A DNA stretch of 35,568 nucleotides from JAGMDK01 sp023128695 (GCA_030628805.1 DAOVQG010000006.1:1-35568); one strand, 5' to 3'; shown: positions 8,720 to 18,036, numbered from the stretch's first letter. The notes: generated by a model not told the origin, from the sequence alone. Program-made: numbers and translations.

Positions 8720-11128
8720 CTACTCAGTCTCGGGGACAGAGCTAGCCGTGTCGCGAATCGATAATTGATCCAGTCGCCAGCGGGCCAGGTGGTATTCGTT
8801 CATGGCGTCCAACTTGTCGCTGTTGGGGTCGAGCACCAGGCCGGTCTCCACGCACTTCTGGAAACACTGCCGCGCTGCGTCGATCCGACGGCTGAGCAGG
8901 CAAGCCTCGCCAGCATAATAGTAGCTTTCGCAAACGTCCTCGGGGTTCTCTGGATCGGCGGAAGCCGTCAGTCCTTCCGGTTCGATCTTGCCGGCCACAC
9001 ACTCGAGCATCTTCTGCAATCGGCTTCCGCGCATTGCATTGCGGCAAGCCTCTTCAAGTATGTCGTCGGCTTCCAAACGGACCTGCCCTGCCTCAATGGG
9101 TCGGCCCTCCGCGTCAAGGTAACGGGCTTGGTCGCGCAGAACAAGGAACAGCCGGATATCGGCGTAGGAGACTTGGCTTCGCAGTTCACGGACCCGGCGA
9201 TAATCCTCCGCCGCCTCGACCGTCCGCCCAACGATCCATAACGGAGTGGCGCGAGCATAGCGGGGCCAAGGGTCATCAGGACCCGTGATTTCCGCCGCTC
9301 TGGAGTAGTCCCTGATGGCATCGGTGTACTTACTCTGGCAGAGGAGGGCGACGCCGCGGGCTCGATACGCCAGATCGTGACCGGGCGAAAGTTCAAGCGC
9401 CTGCGTGTATTGTTCTACGGCTTCCGCGTATCTGCCTTGTCTCGTGAGGACACCGCCCTGGAACAGCGTCCATTTGAAGCGCTGGGCCCCGATGTCAATC
9501 AGCGTTTGTGCAGCGCTCAAGGCCTCGTTGAACCTCTCCTTCTGTGAATACAGATGGGCTAGTCGTTGCCATGCCAGCGAGTGCTTGTGTTTACGCTGGA
9601 CAGCTTCTTCCGCACAACGCAAAGCCTCGTTACGATCCATAGTCGCAAAGGACCGAAGATACCACGCCGCAGCCGTATCCGGCGCATTACGAGTCGCCTT
9701 CTCCTTTAACTGGGCGGCGTCGGGATTGCCCATGGCGATGTATATCTCGGCCAGCAGAGCGCGGAAGGCCCATTCCGATGGACCACTGTCGAGCCGGTTT
9801 TGCAGCGTAGTAATCACGATATCCCTCAGACCCTCGTCGCCGATTCGCTGGGCGACTTTGAACCGCGCCTTTGCCCAAACCAAGCAAGCCTCCGGCATGT
9901 CGGGATACCGAGTGAGCAGAGTGTTGGCCTCTTCCGAGGCCTCTTGGACACGCCCCATGTCCAGGAATCGTTGGGCATTCAGGACGCCGCCACGGCTCTG
10001 AGCAAACTTGCGCGCATACTGTCGCGCCAGCGATCGATCTTTCCACCAGATGCTCCCAAGAACGGCCAGCGCCACCAGAACCAGACAAGCTGTGGTGACG
10101 GCGATTCGCAGCTTCTGCTTGACCAGCTTCTTGCGGAAGATGTAGAAGCTGCTCGGGGGCTGAGCGAGAATCGGCTCGCCACGCAGGTATTTGCCGAGGT
10201 CCTCGCCAAGCTCCCGGACAGACTGATAGCGACGCGGTTTCTCCTTCTCCAGCGCCTTCAGAACGATCGTCTCAAGCTCGCGGTTCACGCGATTCGACAG
10301 CGACGTCGGCGACGTCGGTACCTCCTCCCGTATTCGCCGCATCACGTCGCTGGGGCTTCCCGTTGCGTCGAACGGGGGGGTGCTGGTGAGCGCCTCGTAG
10401 AGCATCACGCCAAGCGCAAACACGTCCGTCCGAGCATCAACCTCGCCCGGCATACCCGCCGCCTGCTCTGGAGAAAGGTACCGCAGCGTCCCCACGACCT
10501 GGCCCGGCATGGATACGGCCACGGACACGGTTTCACCAGCGCCGGCCTGATCCGTAGCCTTGGAAAGCCCGAAATCGAGGATATGCGGCTCCCCCTCGCA
10601 GTCCACGAGCACGTTCCCGGGCTTCAGATCACGATGGACGACGCCATGGTCATGAGCGTGCTCGATGGCCGCGCAAATCTCGACGAACAGTCGCAGCGTC
10701 GTGTGAACATTCGGCTGCGACGCCGATACCCAGCGGTCCAGGTGGACGGCGTCCACGTAGTCCATGGCATAGTACGGCTGCCCGGTGGACGTGAGGCCGC
10801 TTTCCAGGACCCGCACGATGCCGGGGTGCTGGAACCGCGCGGCCAACTCCACCTCGCGTTGGAACCGCTTCCGGGCGGAACGCGACGCGAACCAGCCGCC
10901 CAGCATGATCTTGAGCGCCACGACACGCTTGGTAGAAACCTGAAGCGCCCGGTAGACGACCCCCATTCCCCCACGCCCGATCTCCTCGATGATCTCGAAG
11001 CCGGGCACGGCGTCCGGCGGCGGCGGAGAGGCACCCGCCTCAAGCAGCGCGTCAGCCTCTCGCTCCCCCGCGTCGATCAGTTGCGTCTCGTGATCGACGG
11101 CCGTGTTCTCGTCAGATGCCTTCTTCAC
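8720..11128 (-). CDS. Membrane-anchored serine/threonine protein kinase with TPR domain
   Basis: 802 residues from the GTG at 11128, which follows AGGAAG by nine bases. A GTG at 11170 would add 14 residues and begin right after the sigma-factor stop, but has no ribosome site. The Hanks-type kinase domain spans about residues 44-310: glycine loop GRGGMGVVY near 52, ALKIML lysine near 72, HRDLKPGN near 162, DFGLSK near 183 and a P+1-loop region with GTLRYLSPEQA. A single membrane segment (about 338-358) follows, then TPR-like repeats to the end that should lie on the other side of the membrane. It is placed directly behind an ECF sigma gene, an arrangement common in planctomycetes, where the kinase may control the sigma factor by phosphorylation; that link is inferred. 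Confidence 0.93.
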   Translation of the reverse strand: MKKASDENTAVDHETQLIDAGEREADALLEAGASPPPPDAVPGFEIIEEIGRGGMGVVYRALQVSTKRVVALKIMLGGWFASRSARKRFQREVELAARFQHPGIVRVLESGLTSTGQPYYAMDYVDAVHLDRWVSASQPNVHTTLRLFVEICAAIEHAHDHGVVHRDLKPGNVLVDCEGEPHILDFGLSKATDQAGAGETVSVAVSMPGQVVGTLRYLSPEQAAGMPGEVDARTDVFALGVMLYEALTSTPPFDATGSPSDVMRRIREEVPTSPTSLSNRVNRELETIVLKALEKEKPRRYQSVRELGEDLGKYLRGEPILAQPPSSFYIFRKKLVKQKLRIAVTTACLVLVALAVLGSIWWKDRSLARQYARKFAQSRGGVLNAQRFLDMGRVQEASEEANTLLTRYPDMPEACLVWAKARFKVAQRIGDEGLRDIVITTLQNRLDSGPSEWAFRALLAEIYIAMGNPDAAQLKEKATRNAPDTAAAWYLRSFATMDRNEALRCAEEAVQRKHKHSLAWQRLAHLYSQKERFNEALSAAQTLIDIGAQRFKWTLFQGGVLTRQGRYAEAVEQYTQALELSPGHDLAYRARGVALLCQSKYTDAIRDYSRAAEITGPDDPWPRYARATPLWIVGRTVEAAEDYRRVRELRSQVSYADIRLFLVLRDQARYLDAEGRPIEAGQVRLEADDILEEACRNAMRGSRLQKMLECVAGKIEPEGLTASADPENPEDVCESYYYAGEACLLSRRIDAARQCFQKCVETGLVLDPNSDKLDAMNEYHLARWRLDQLSIRDTASSVPETE

Positions 11129-11172
11129 CGCCAATCTTCCTTGCCGCCATCCATATCCCGGCCAAGACACGC

Positions 11173-11793
11173 TCAGGCCGTGCTGAAGTACTCCGAGGGC
11201 GTCCCCATGAGTTCGCGGAGCCTGCGGTGCGCCCGGACCCGGATCATGTAGGCGGCGCCGGGGCTACGGTTCAAAGCCCGCGCCACTTCCTCCATCGGCC
11301 GACCCTCGAGATCGAACATCAGCACCACCTGGCGATAGGCATCAGGCAGTTGTTCGACCGCTCGCTCCAGTGCGGCCCGCGCCTCGTCCCGAGCCACAAG
11401 CCGGCTCGGCGTGGCCCCCCCGGCACTGAGGAGTTCGTAGAATGCGACGAAGGACTCCTCCCGCGTCTCGGGCTGAATCCGTCGCCGATCCTTCCCCCGT
11501 TTGTCGGCTTCGAGCATCCTCAGGGCATCAATCAGATTGTGGTCCGCGATCTTCAGGAGCCACGCGGCCAGCGACGCGTCCCCTTGTGGCACGAACCGGT
11601 CAACATTGAGAAAAACGTCTGTGTAGGTCTGCTGCATGACATCGTCCACGGACAGCACCGCCTGCCAGCGCCCGGGAATCTTGCCCGCAAGCTGGCGTCG
11701 GACGCCGGGGCCGTGCTCCTTGAGCAATTGTCGCAGCGCATCCCGCTCGCCGCTCGCCGTTTGCCTTAGCGGATTTTGCCCTGAACTACCCAC
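11173..11793 (-). CDS. RNA polymerase sigma factor, ECF subfamily
   Basis: About 206 residues from a GTG at 11793; a TTG at 11871 is open but lies beyond an interspersed repeat and is unlikely. The N-terminal half carries sigma region 2 features (SVDDVMQQTYTDVF, then an AWLLKIADHNLIDALR stretch that binds -10 DNA). The C-terminal half is region 4 (a QLPDAYRQVVLMFDLEG segment followed by the MEEVARALNRSPGAAYMIRV helix-turn-helix). The pattern fits the planctomycete ECF groups encoded beside Ser/Thr kinases. The kinase starts 44 bases downstream on the same strand, so the pair is probably one operon sensing an external signal. No anti-sigma gene is visible. The exact start is uncertain. Confidence 0.9.
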   Translation of the reverse strand: MGSSGQNPLRQTASGERDALRQLLKEHGPGVRRQLAGKIPGRWQAVLSVDDVMQQTYTDVFLNVDRFVPQGDASLAAWLLKIADHNLIDALRMLEADKRGKDRRRIQPETREESFVAFYELLSAGGATPSRLVARDEARAALERAVEQLPDAYRQVVLMFDLEGRPMEEVARALNRSPGAAYMIRVRAHRRLRELMGTPSEYFSTA

Positions 11794-11830
11794 ACCCTTT
11801 CTCCGAGGCCGGCCCCGCCGCAAAGATCCT

Positions 11831-11935
11831 GTAGCGGCCGGGCCCCGTACCGGCCGATGATAAGGTAACAAGGTCTAGTTTCCAGTTTCTAGTCTCTAGT
11901 TTCTAGATGTAGCGGCCGATCTCCGTACCGGCCGT
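11831..11935. repeat. Two copies of a GTAGCGGCCG..GTACCGGCCG repeat with a CTAGTTTC tract between
   Basis: Copy one at 11831-11858 and copy two at 11909-11935 share GTAGCGGCCG, a six-base variable centre (GGCCCC or ATCTCC) and GTACCGGCCG. Between them, 11875-11907 is a degenerate run of the unit CTAGTTTC. A third copy lies at 21220-21250 and reverse-strand versions at 12003-12080. This region is just upstream of the sigma factor and has no coding signal. Confidence 0.7.
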
Positions 11936-12010
11936 TATTCTACGCGAATATTTTCCCGTATTCTACGGTCGAGGCCCTTCGATTTCGCTCAGGACATGCT
12001 CCGCCCGGCC

Positions 12011-12090
12011 GCTACATTTTCCGGCCGGTACAGGGCCCGACCGCTACATTTTCCGGCCGGTACAGGGCCCGACCGCTACATTTTCCAGCC
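12011..12090. repeat. 32-bp tandem repeat, 2.5 copies
   Basis: The 32-base unit begins GCTACATTTTCCGGCCGGTA and runs head to tail: 12011-12042, 12043-12074, and half a unit to 12090. It is the reverse complement of the GTAGCGGCCG family found nearby. There is no spacer variation, so it is not a CRISPR array. From 12091 to 12591 I see no gene, only the leader of the gene at 12592. Confidence 0.85.
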
Positions 12091-12591
12091 AAAGCCGACT
12101 TTTGCGGCGGATTGATAAAGTCTGACCACAACTATCTTAACATCCGGCATCCCCCCCTTGCAATCTCAAGCCTACGCGTCTGCGGCCCACTCGCCAGAAA
12201 AAAGCAAAAAAACGGCGTGAATTTCTGCCATGGTTTCCGTTCATCAACCTGTGCGACCTGCCGCGCGGGCTGGCAAGGTCGGCCCGGGAAGCCAGCCCGG
12301 CCGGCGGCCGGTCAACTCACAAACCAGGGACCGAGACTGGCCCGGCCCGATCAGCGGTTCAGAAGCAGCGTCCCAACGAGGACGCGTAAAGGAAAGGATG
12401 GAACAGTCATGGCAACGAATAGAAGAAACAGCACGCTTTCCGGAGCACATCGGCAAGGGAATGGCGTTCATTCTGCGAACGAGGAGCTCGGTCAAATGGC
12501 TCAGGATGCCACACAACCCCCGCACGGCACGTGCATCATAGGAAGGACACATCGTGGGTTATCGATGCCACAGCAGCGAAAGGGGCCTATC

Positions 12592-15500
12592 ATGAAGGCA
12601 TTCACACGCACGGTAGCGCTGGTCGTTGCCTTAGCCACCTCTTGGGCGTCTTTAGCTCAAGAGACCTTGTATCCGCCGTGGGACGGTTGGGATAGCTGGC
12701 GAAATAGCACTATCCAGGTTGGTTGGGATTATGGCTACGAGACGGGAACGCTCAACGATGCAACCGTGGTGGTTGATTTAGTGTCCGTTGCGGGAGTGTC
12801 CACCACAAACCAGTGGTGCTGGAACTACCAGGCCTGGACAGCGCCGGCCGATGACTACTACCGATTCACGTTCAACTACAACGCCTCCGGCTGGGCCAGC
12901 CTGAACGGTGCGTCGGTGTTCGGCGATGCCTCGTGGATCACGATGACGGCGGTCCTGCGTATCGTTCCTTCGTGGACCACCTGGGAAGAGGGACCGTACT
13001 GGTACAACTACTTGCGAACCGTTGCCGCGACATCCGGGGTTCCATATATTCCTCTGCCTCCGTATGAATACGATGAAGACGTGTACGTCACGACCCCGCC
13101 CATCTGGTTTGACGAGGGAGAAACGGTCAGCATTGGCGGCGGAATACAGATCCTGCCCACTTGCGTCAGTCTCGTCGGCTTTGTCAGCATCTTGGGCGAG
13201 AACACGGGTCAGCTCAACAGCGTCCAGATCGTTCGGGAGAATCCTCCCAACCCGATCCTCGCGGTTGACCCCGATCCCCCCGCCCACGTCTTCGGCCAAC
13301 AGATCAGGCTCGAACCCGTCGAATGGACGTTCAACGTCTGGAACAGCGGCACCGGCACGCTTACTTGGGCCGTGGACACTGTCAGTGATTGGTTCGAGAT
13401 GGCACCGACATCTGGCGAGAGCAACGGTGAAGTTGATTCTGTTACGGTGACCGTTGACACCTCAGACATGGAGCTGGGCGAACACACAGGCTTCATCACG
13501 ATCACGTCGAATGCTGGCAGCGACCTCGGCGTCATCATAATCGAGATCATCAACCTTCCCCCCAGTGCAAATGCTGGTGGGCCCTATTATGCCGAGGCCG
13601 GCGAGGTGATAACGTTCGACGCTTCCGAAAGCGTAGACATCGATGGAACAATCGCCGCCTTCCGCTGGGACTGGGAGAACGACGGTACTTGGGATACAGG
13701 ATGGCTTGGCACTCCGACGGCAAACCATAGCTTCTCGCCAAACGGCCTCTATCGTTCGAGATTGCAGGTCAAGGACAATGACGGCGAGACCAGCACAGAT
13801 GTCTGCGCCACGCACGTCGGCTACGAGTGGGAGAAGGACGTTGTCGATTTCGAGGGGACAACGGGGTGGGAGTGCGCGATAGCACTCGATTCCGACGGCC
13901 GGCCACATATTTCGCACATAGACGCGGAGGGTGACATGCGCCTGAAATATGCGCGCTGGACCGGCACGGAGTGGTTAAGAGAGGATGTTGCTCCGTGTTT
14001 TTATGGTTGGCGCGCCACATCGATTGCCCTCGATGCCAACGACAACCCCCGTATTGCCTATCGCGGCGTGCATGGTGATCCACATTACCACCTTTGCTAC
14101 GCATCGAAGACCGGCTCCACGTGGACTATTGAGACAGTCGATGCGGAACACTTCTGCGCGTATTCCTGCGATCTGGCAATCGACGAATCGAACGCTCCGC
14201 ACATTGTATACACTGGCGATCTGGGCGTGGGACAGTCGTATCTGAAGTATGCACATTGGAACGGAAGCCAATGGGTTATGGAGTCTATAGGGCCAACCAA
14301 CGGAAGGACTGGTATATCTGCCTCAATTGCCCTGGACCTGCAGGACCGGCCACATGTATGTTGTTACGATGAGGGCAATGCGCGGCTGATGTACGCAAGG
14401 AGAATCGGAGGGTCGTGGGATATACACAACGATCTGGATTTGGATGGGGGGTGGATGTCGGACATTGCTGTGGACGGCAATGGCAATCCACATATCTGCT
14501 ACGTAATGGGACAGGAATGGACTGAGCCACAGGAGTTGAGATGGGTTCACTCTCCAAATGGTGGAGCCTCTTGGAACGCGCCGGAGCGCGTAGATGGGGT
14601 TCCAGGGGAGTACGATGCGGTAGGGTGTTGCGCGATTGCGATTGGTGAGAATACGGATGTGCATATCAGCTACGCGTACGGACTCTATTCGTCGGAGTTT
14701 CATTGTTTGAAGTATGCAACTAAGCTTGGCTCGCAGTGGACTGATGAGATCGTGGATATCCGCGATTCCAGGAACACATCGCTGGCTCTTGATGCGGCCG
14801 GTTTGCCGCACATTGCGTACTGGGCCTGGGACTGGACTGCACTGCATTACGCGACGCTGGCGGGGCCTACTAATTCGCCGCCAGTGGCGGATGCCAGTGG
14901 ACCTTACAGCGGGAACATAGGCGAGACGATTGTCTTCAACGCTTCGGGCAGCTATGACTTCGATGGCACGATTGTCGGCTACCGCTGGGACTGGAACAAC
15001 GATGGAGCTTGGGACACGGAGTGGGGGCCGTGGCCACAGGCTAGCCACGTGTTCGGCGAAGGTGGGACGCATACAATAGTCTTGGAAGTTGAGGATGACG
15101 GAGGGTCGCGAGACACGGATACGACGACCGTCGACGTACCCAATGATACGCAGCCGCCGCAAATTGTCGACGACAGCGACGCCGATGCGTTCGTCGGTGA
15201 AACATTCGTGTTCAGGGCAACGGTGACGGATAACGTTGGCGTCGCGGAGGTGTGGGTGGAGTACTGGTACGATGAGGGCGACCATTGGAGTCATTCGATG
15301 GGCCAAGTGGACGTAGACGTGTGGGAGCGGAGCACCACCATTCTGGACGGCTTCACTACCCTCCACTACATCATCTTCGCGGAGGATGTTGCGGGCAACC
15401 CAGCGGACACGGGCACGCAAGACGTGGCGATCACAGATGCCGGCCCCGACTGCAACAACAATGGCATTCCGGATGACGAGGACATCGCCAGCGGTTTCAG

Positions 15501-17079
15501 CGAGGACTGCCAGCCCAATGCCATCCCCGATGAGTGCGACATTGCCGACGGTACCAGCCAGGATTGCCAGCCGAACGGTGTTCCCGACGAGTGCGATCTG
15601 GCGGTTCGGGAAGGAAAACTCCTCGCTGGTGATGGTGCGGCGGATGACCGCTTTGGGTACTCCGTGGACATCTCGGGCGACGTCGCCATCATCGGGGCTA
15701 TATACGACGACGACAATGGCAGCGATTCCGGGGCGGCCTACGTCTTTCGCTACAATGGATCGAACTGGGTTCAGGAGCAGAAGCTAACCGCCTCCGACGG
15801 CGCGGCGGATGACTGGTTTGGTCTCTCCGCGGCGATATCGGGCGACCTAGCCGTGATTGGGGCGCACCCTGATGTTTACTATAGCGGCACCGGGGCAGCG
15901 TACGTCTTCCGCTACAACGGTTCGGCCTGGATCGAGGAAGCCAAGCTGGAGTCGGGGGGAGGTTCCAATGGTGATTGGTTCGGCCATTCTGTGGCCATTC
16001 TGGGTAACAGGGTGCTGGTTGGGGCTCCCCTGGACAGTCAGGGCGGCACCTGGGTCGGGGCGGCGTACGTGTTCCGTTATGATGACGGGGTGGGCTGGGT
16101 CCAGGAACAGAAGCTGCAGGCCTCGGGCGGCCAGGGATGGGATGAGTTTGGCTGGTCGGTGAGCCTCTCGGGCGATGTTGCCCTCATTGGAGCATTCGGT
16201 GACGACGACAAGGGGACCACCTCCGGCTCGGCCTACGTGTTCCGCTACAACGGTTCGAGTTGGATTCAGGAGCAGAAACTCCTGGCCTCGGATGGTGCCG
16301 CGAATGACCGCTTCGGGGATTCGGTGGCCGTCTGGGGCGATGTTGCCCTCATTGGGGCATACGGTGATGACGACAACGGGAGCAGTTCCGGCTCGGCCTA
16401 CGTGTTTCGCTACAACGGTTCCAACTGGGCCGAAGAGCAAAAGCTGACCGCTTCCGATGCTGCGGGGGAGGACCAATTCGGCCTCCAGTTCGTGGCCATC
16501 TCCGGGGAGGCCGCCCTGATCGGGGCGAGGGGCAACGACGACAACGGGAGCAGCTCCGGCTCGGCCTATGTATTCCGCTACGATCCCGCGGCGGAAGCCT
16601 GGTTTGAGGTGGCCAAGATCACAGCTTCAGACGCCGCGGAGGGTGACCACTTTGGCTTTTGCGTGGCCATCTCCGGAAACACCGCCATCGTCGGAGCAGC
16701 GTACGACGATGACAATGACACCGATTCCGGCTCGGCATACGTGTTCCCGCCCAGCGACGACTGCAACAGCAACGATGTCCCCGACGAATGCGACATTGCC
16801 GACGGCACCAGCCAGGACGACAACGGCAACGGCATCCCCGACGAATGTGAGGCGCCGCCGGTCTGCCCCGGCGACAGCAACTGTGACGGCGTCATCAACT
16901 GGCGTGACATCGACTACTTTGTCGCGGCGATGAACGATAATGTGGCGGCTTGGGAAGCCATGTTCGACCCGGGTCCGCCCACGTGCCCGTTCGAGAACAA
17001 CGACGGGAACGGCGACGGGACCGTCAATTGGCGCGACATCGATTCCCTCGTCGCATTAATGAATACAACCTGTCCATAG
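12592..17079 (+). CDS. Large exported multidomain protein: BACON, PKD, beta-propeller repeats, FG-GAP-like repeats, dockerin-like end
   Basis: 1495 residues. The ATG at 12592 follows AAAGGGG by seven bases and starts a classical signal peptide (MKAFTRTVALVVALATSW, ending SLAQ). Order: unique N-terminal beta region (about 25-220), BACON-like domain (about 225-320), PKD domain (about 322-410), about six propeller-like repeats of roughly 55 residues with the motif 'DSDGRPHISH' (411-755), a second PKD (760-850), an Ig-like segment, two or three short GIPDECD Ca-binding repeats, seven FG-GAP-like repeats of about 55 residues (about 1003-1385) with DRFGYSV, SGDVALIGA and SAYVFRYNGS, another GIPDECD pair, and the dockerin-like module from about residue 1424. 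No catalytic motif was found; a surface or matrix binding role is inferred. An in-frame ATG at 12409 would add 61 residues with no signal sequence at the start. Confidence 0.9.
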   Translation: MKAFTRTVALVVALATSWASLAQETLYPPWDGWDSWRNSTIQVGWDYGYETGTLNDATVVVDLVSVAGVSTTNQWCWNYQAWTAPADDYYRFTFNYNASGWASLNGASVFGDASWITMTAVLRIVPSWTTWEEGPYWYNYLRTVAATSGVPYIPLPPYEYDEDVYVTTPPIWFDEGETVSIGGGIQILPTCVSLVGFVSILGENTGQLNSVQIVRENPPNPILAVDPDPPAHVFGQQIRLEPVEWTFNVWNSGTGTLTWAVDTVSDWFEMAPTSGESNGEVDSVTVTVDTSDMELGEHTGFITITSNAGSDLGVIIIEIINLPPSANAGGPYYAEAGEVITFDASESVDIDGTIAAFRWDWENDGTWDTGWLGTPTANHSFSPNGLYRSRLQVKDNDGETSTDVCATHVGYEWEKDVVDFEGTTGWECAIALDSDGRPHISHIDAEGDMRLKYARWTGTEWLREDVAPCFYGWRATSIALDANDNPRIAYRGVHGDPHYHLCYASKTGSTWTIETVDAEHFCAYSCDLAIDESNAPHIVYTGDLGVGQSYLKYAHWNGSQWVMESIGPTNGRTGISASIALDLQDRPHVCCYDEGNARLMYARRIGGSWDIHNDLDLDGGWMSDIAVDGNGNPHICYVMGQEWTEPQELRWVHSPNGGASWNAPERVDGVPGEYDAVGCCAIAIGENTDVHISYAYGLYSSEFHCLKYATKLGSQWTDEIVDIRDSRNTSLALDAAGLPHIAYWAWDWTALHYATLAGPTNSPPVADASGPYSGNIGETIVFNASGSYDFDGTIVGYRWDWNNDGAWDTEWGPWPQASHVFGEGGTHTIVLEVEDDGGSRDTDTTTVDVPNDTQPPQIVDDSDADAFVGETFVFRATVTDNVGVAEVWVEYWYDEGDHWSHSMGQVDVDVWERSTTILDGFTTLHYIIFAEDVAGNPADTGTQDVAITDAGPDCNNNGIPDDEDIASGFSEDCQPNAIPDECDIADGTSQDCQPNGVPDECDLAVREGKLLAGDGAADDRFGYSVDISGDVAIIGAIYDDDNGSDSGAAYVFRYNGSNWVQEQKLTASDGAADDWFGLSAAISGDLAVIGAHPDVYYSGTGAAYVFRYNGSAWIEEAKLESGGGSNGDWFGHSVAILGNRVLVGAPLDSQGGTWVGAAYVFRYDDGVGWVQEQKLQASGGQGWDEFGWSVSLSGDVALIGAFGDDDKGTTSGSAYVFRYNGSSWIQEQKLLASDGAANDRFGDSVAVWGDVALIGAYGDDDNGSSSGSAYVFRYNGSNWAEEQKLTASDAAGEDQFGLQFVAISGEAALIGARGNDDNGSSSGSAYVFRYDPAAEAWFEVAKITASDAAEGDHFGFCVAISGNTAIVGAAYDDDNDTDSGSAYVFPPSDDCNSNDVPDECDIADGTSQDDNGNGIPDECEAPPVCPGDSNCDGVINWRDIDYFVAAMNDNVAAWEAMFDPGPPTCPFENNDGNGDGTVNWRDIDSLVALMNTTCP

Positions 17080-17119
17080 CGACTGACCCAACGCAAGAGC
17101 CTGTGCTTGCGCCTCAGAC

Positions 17120-17169
17120 ACAGTCGTGCCGTCCTGCATGTTTTCCCAAGGGCGGCACGACTGTTTATT
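17120..17169 (+). terminator. Rho-independent-type terminator after the 1495-residue gene
   Basis: ACAGTCGTGCCG (17120-17131) and CGGCACGACTGT (17153-17164) form a perfect 12-base stem with a 21-base loop, followed by TTATTA. It starts 41 bases after the stop codon of the large gene. The long loop and short T-run make it imperfect, but the position and stem are convincing. It could also serve the minus-strand gene at 17312. Confidence 0.7.
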
Positions 17170-17311
17170 AACGGCTGCTGCACGCAAGGACTACCTGGGC
17201 AACCACGAATGGTGCTTCTATTCGTGGCGGGAAGCTGCCCCGGTAGTGCGTGCCTGCGGTGCAGGCGCAGCGTTCAGGGTTCCGCAGGTGCGATGTGTGT
17301 CGCTGCCGTGG

Positions 17312-17698
17312 TTAGCGCGCCCCGGTAAACAGTGTCTGGAACTCCGCAAAGTCAGCCAGGTCGACGTCGGCATCGCCGTCGAGATCCGCGGCGTCGCAGC
17401 CGGTCGGGAACGCGACCTCGGGTCCGTTCATGCACCCGGCGAAGATGTTGAAGTCGTCAAGGTCCACGTCGGCGTCGTGGTCGAGGTCGCCGCGCGGAAA
17501 GCCCTTGATCCCCAGACTGTGGTAGCTGCCCGCCGCGACCGTCACGAAGCCCATGTTCGGCTCCGGCACCTCGCATTGGTCGTCGGCGTTGAGACCCCAG
17601 GCCACGATCGAGCCATACTCCTGCCCCCAGGCGGTCCCGGGCGCAAGCAGGCCCGCAACCGCGCATCCGCACACCAGTGTAACGATTGCCCTTCTCAT
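17312..17698 (-). CDS. Short exported protein with a single RCC1-like repeat and a dockerin-like tail
   Basis: 128 residues. The ATG at 17698 follows GAGGGAG by four bases and starts a signal peptide (MRRAIVTLVCGCAVAGLL, then GTAWGQ). Residues about 30-65 contain one RCC1-type repeat (SIVAWGLNADDQC, then VAAGSYHSLGIK). The rest is two Ca-loop motifs, GDLDHDADVDLDDF and ADLDGDADVDLADF, a dockerin-like pair different from the WRDID type elsewhere here. RCC1 domains normally need about seven repeats to close a propeller, so this is either a relic after internal deletion or a tail module kept alone. The intact start, ribosome site and frame argue that it may still be expressed. Confidence 0.65.
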   Translation of the reverse strand: MRRAIVTLVCGCAVAGLLAPGTAWGQEYGSIVAWGLNADDQCEVPEPNMGFVTVAAGSYHSLGIKGFPRGDLDHDADVDLDDFNIFAGCMNGPEVAFPTGCDAADLDGDADVDLADFAEFQTLFTGAR

Positions 17699-17761
17699 CG
17701 AACTCCCTCATTCGTGTTGGCCGCGTCGGCCGGTGAACACTCCATACGGAAGCTCCCAGCA

Positions 17762-17863
17762 TTACCGCGCCAGTCGCGTCAGCTCACCGCCCGCGTACGC
17801 CGGCTGCCACACCCAGGCGCCATCGCGGCCGTTCTTGCGTCGTTGCAGTCGCTTGAGAAACAT
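17762..17863 (-). pseudogene. Possible transposase N-terminal relic
   Basis: A 33-residue frame begins MFLKRLQRRKNGRDGAW and then ends at a TAA. The start resembles the first residues of IS1634-type (IS4-superfamily) transposases, but it is far too short to test, and the remainder matches nothing I know. It lies in the 440-base gap between the RCC1-like gene and the PPDK fusion. Low confidence. Confidence 0.25.
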
Positions 17864-18036
17864 CGCATCCTTGCCGCAAGGCTGAGTTCCTTCTGCTTCA
17901 AGAATGCCACGAAATCAAGCGTATGCCAAAAAGTAGGTCGTGACTACATCGCCTCTCAGCCACTCCAACCCCGATCCCACCCTCCGAGCCGCGATCGAAA
18001 CCGCCAAAAAGGCGAAAACCGGTCAGAAGTGTTCAA

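Noticed and set aside
12011..12090. Possible CRISPR array from 32-bp units
   Set aside because: The units are fully tandem with no spacers.
12409..12591. 61-residue N-terminal extension of the 1495-residue protein
   Set aside because: A start at 12409 has a fair ribosome site, but it would bury the signal peptide; the start at 12592 has AAAGGGG at ideal distance, as in the gene at 32001.
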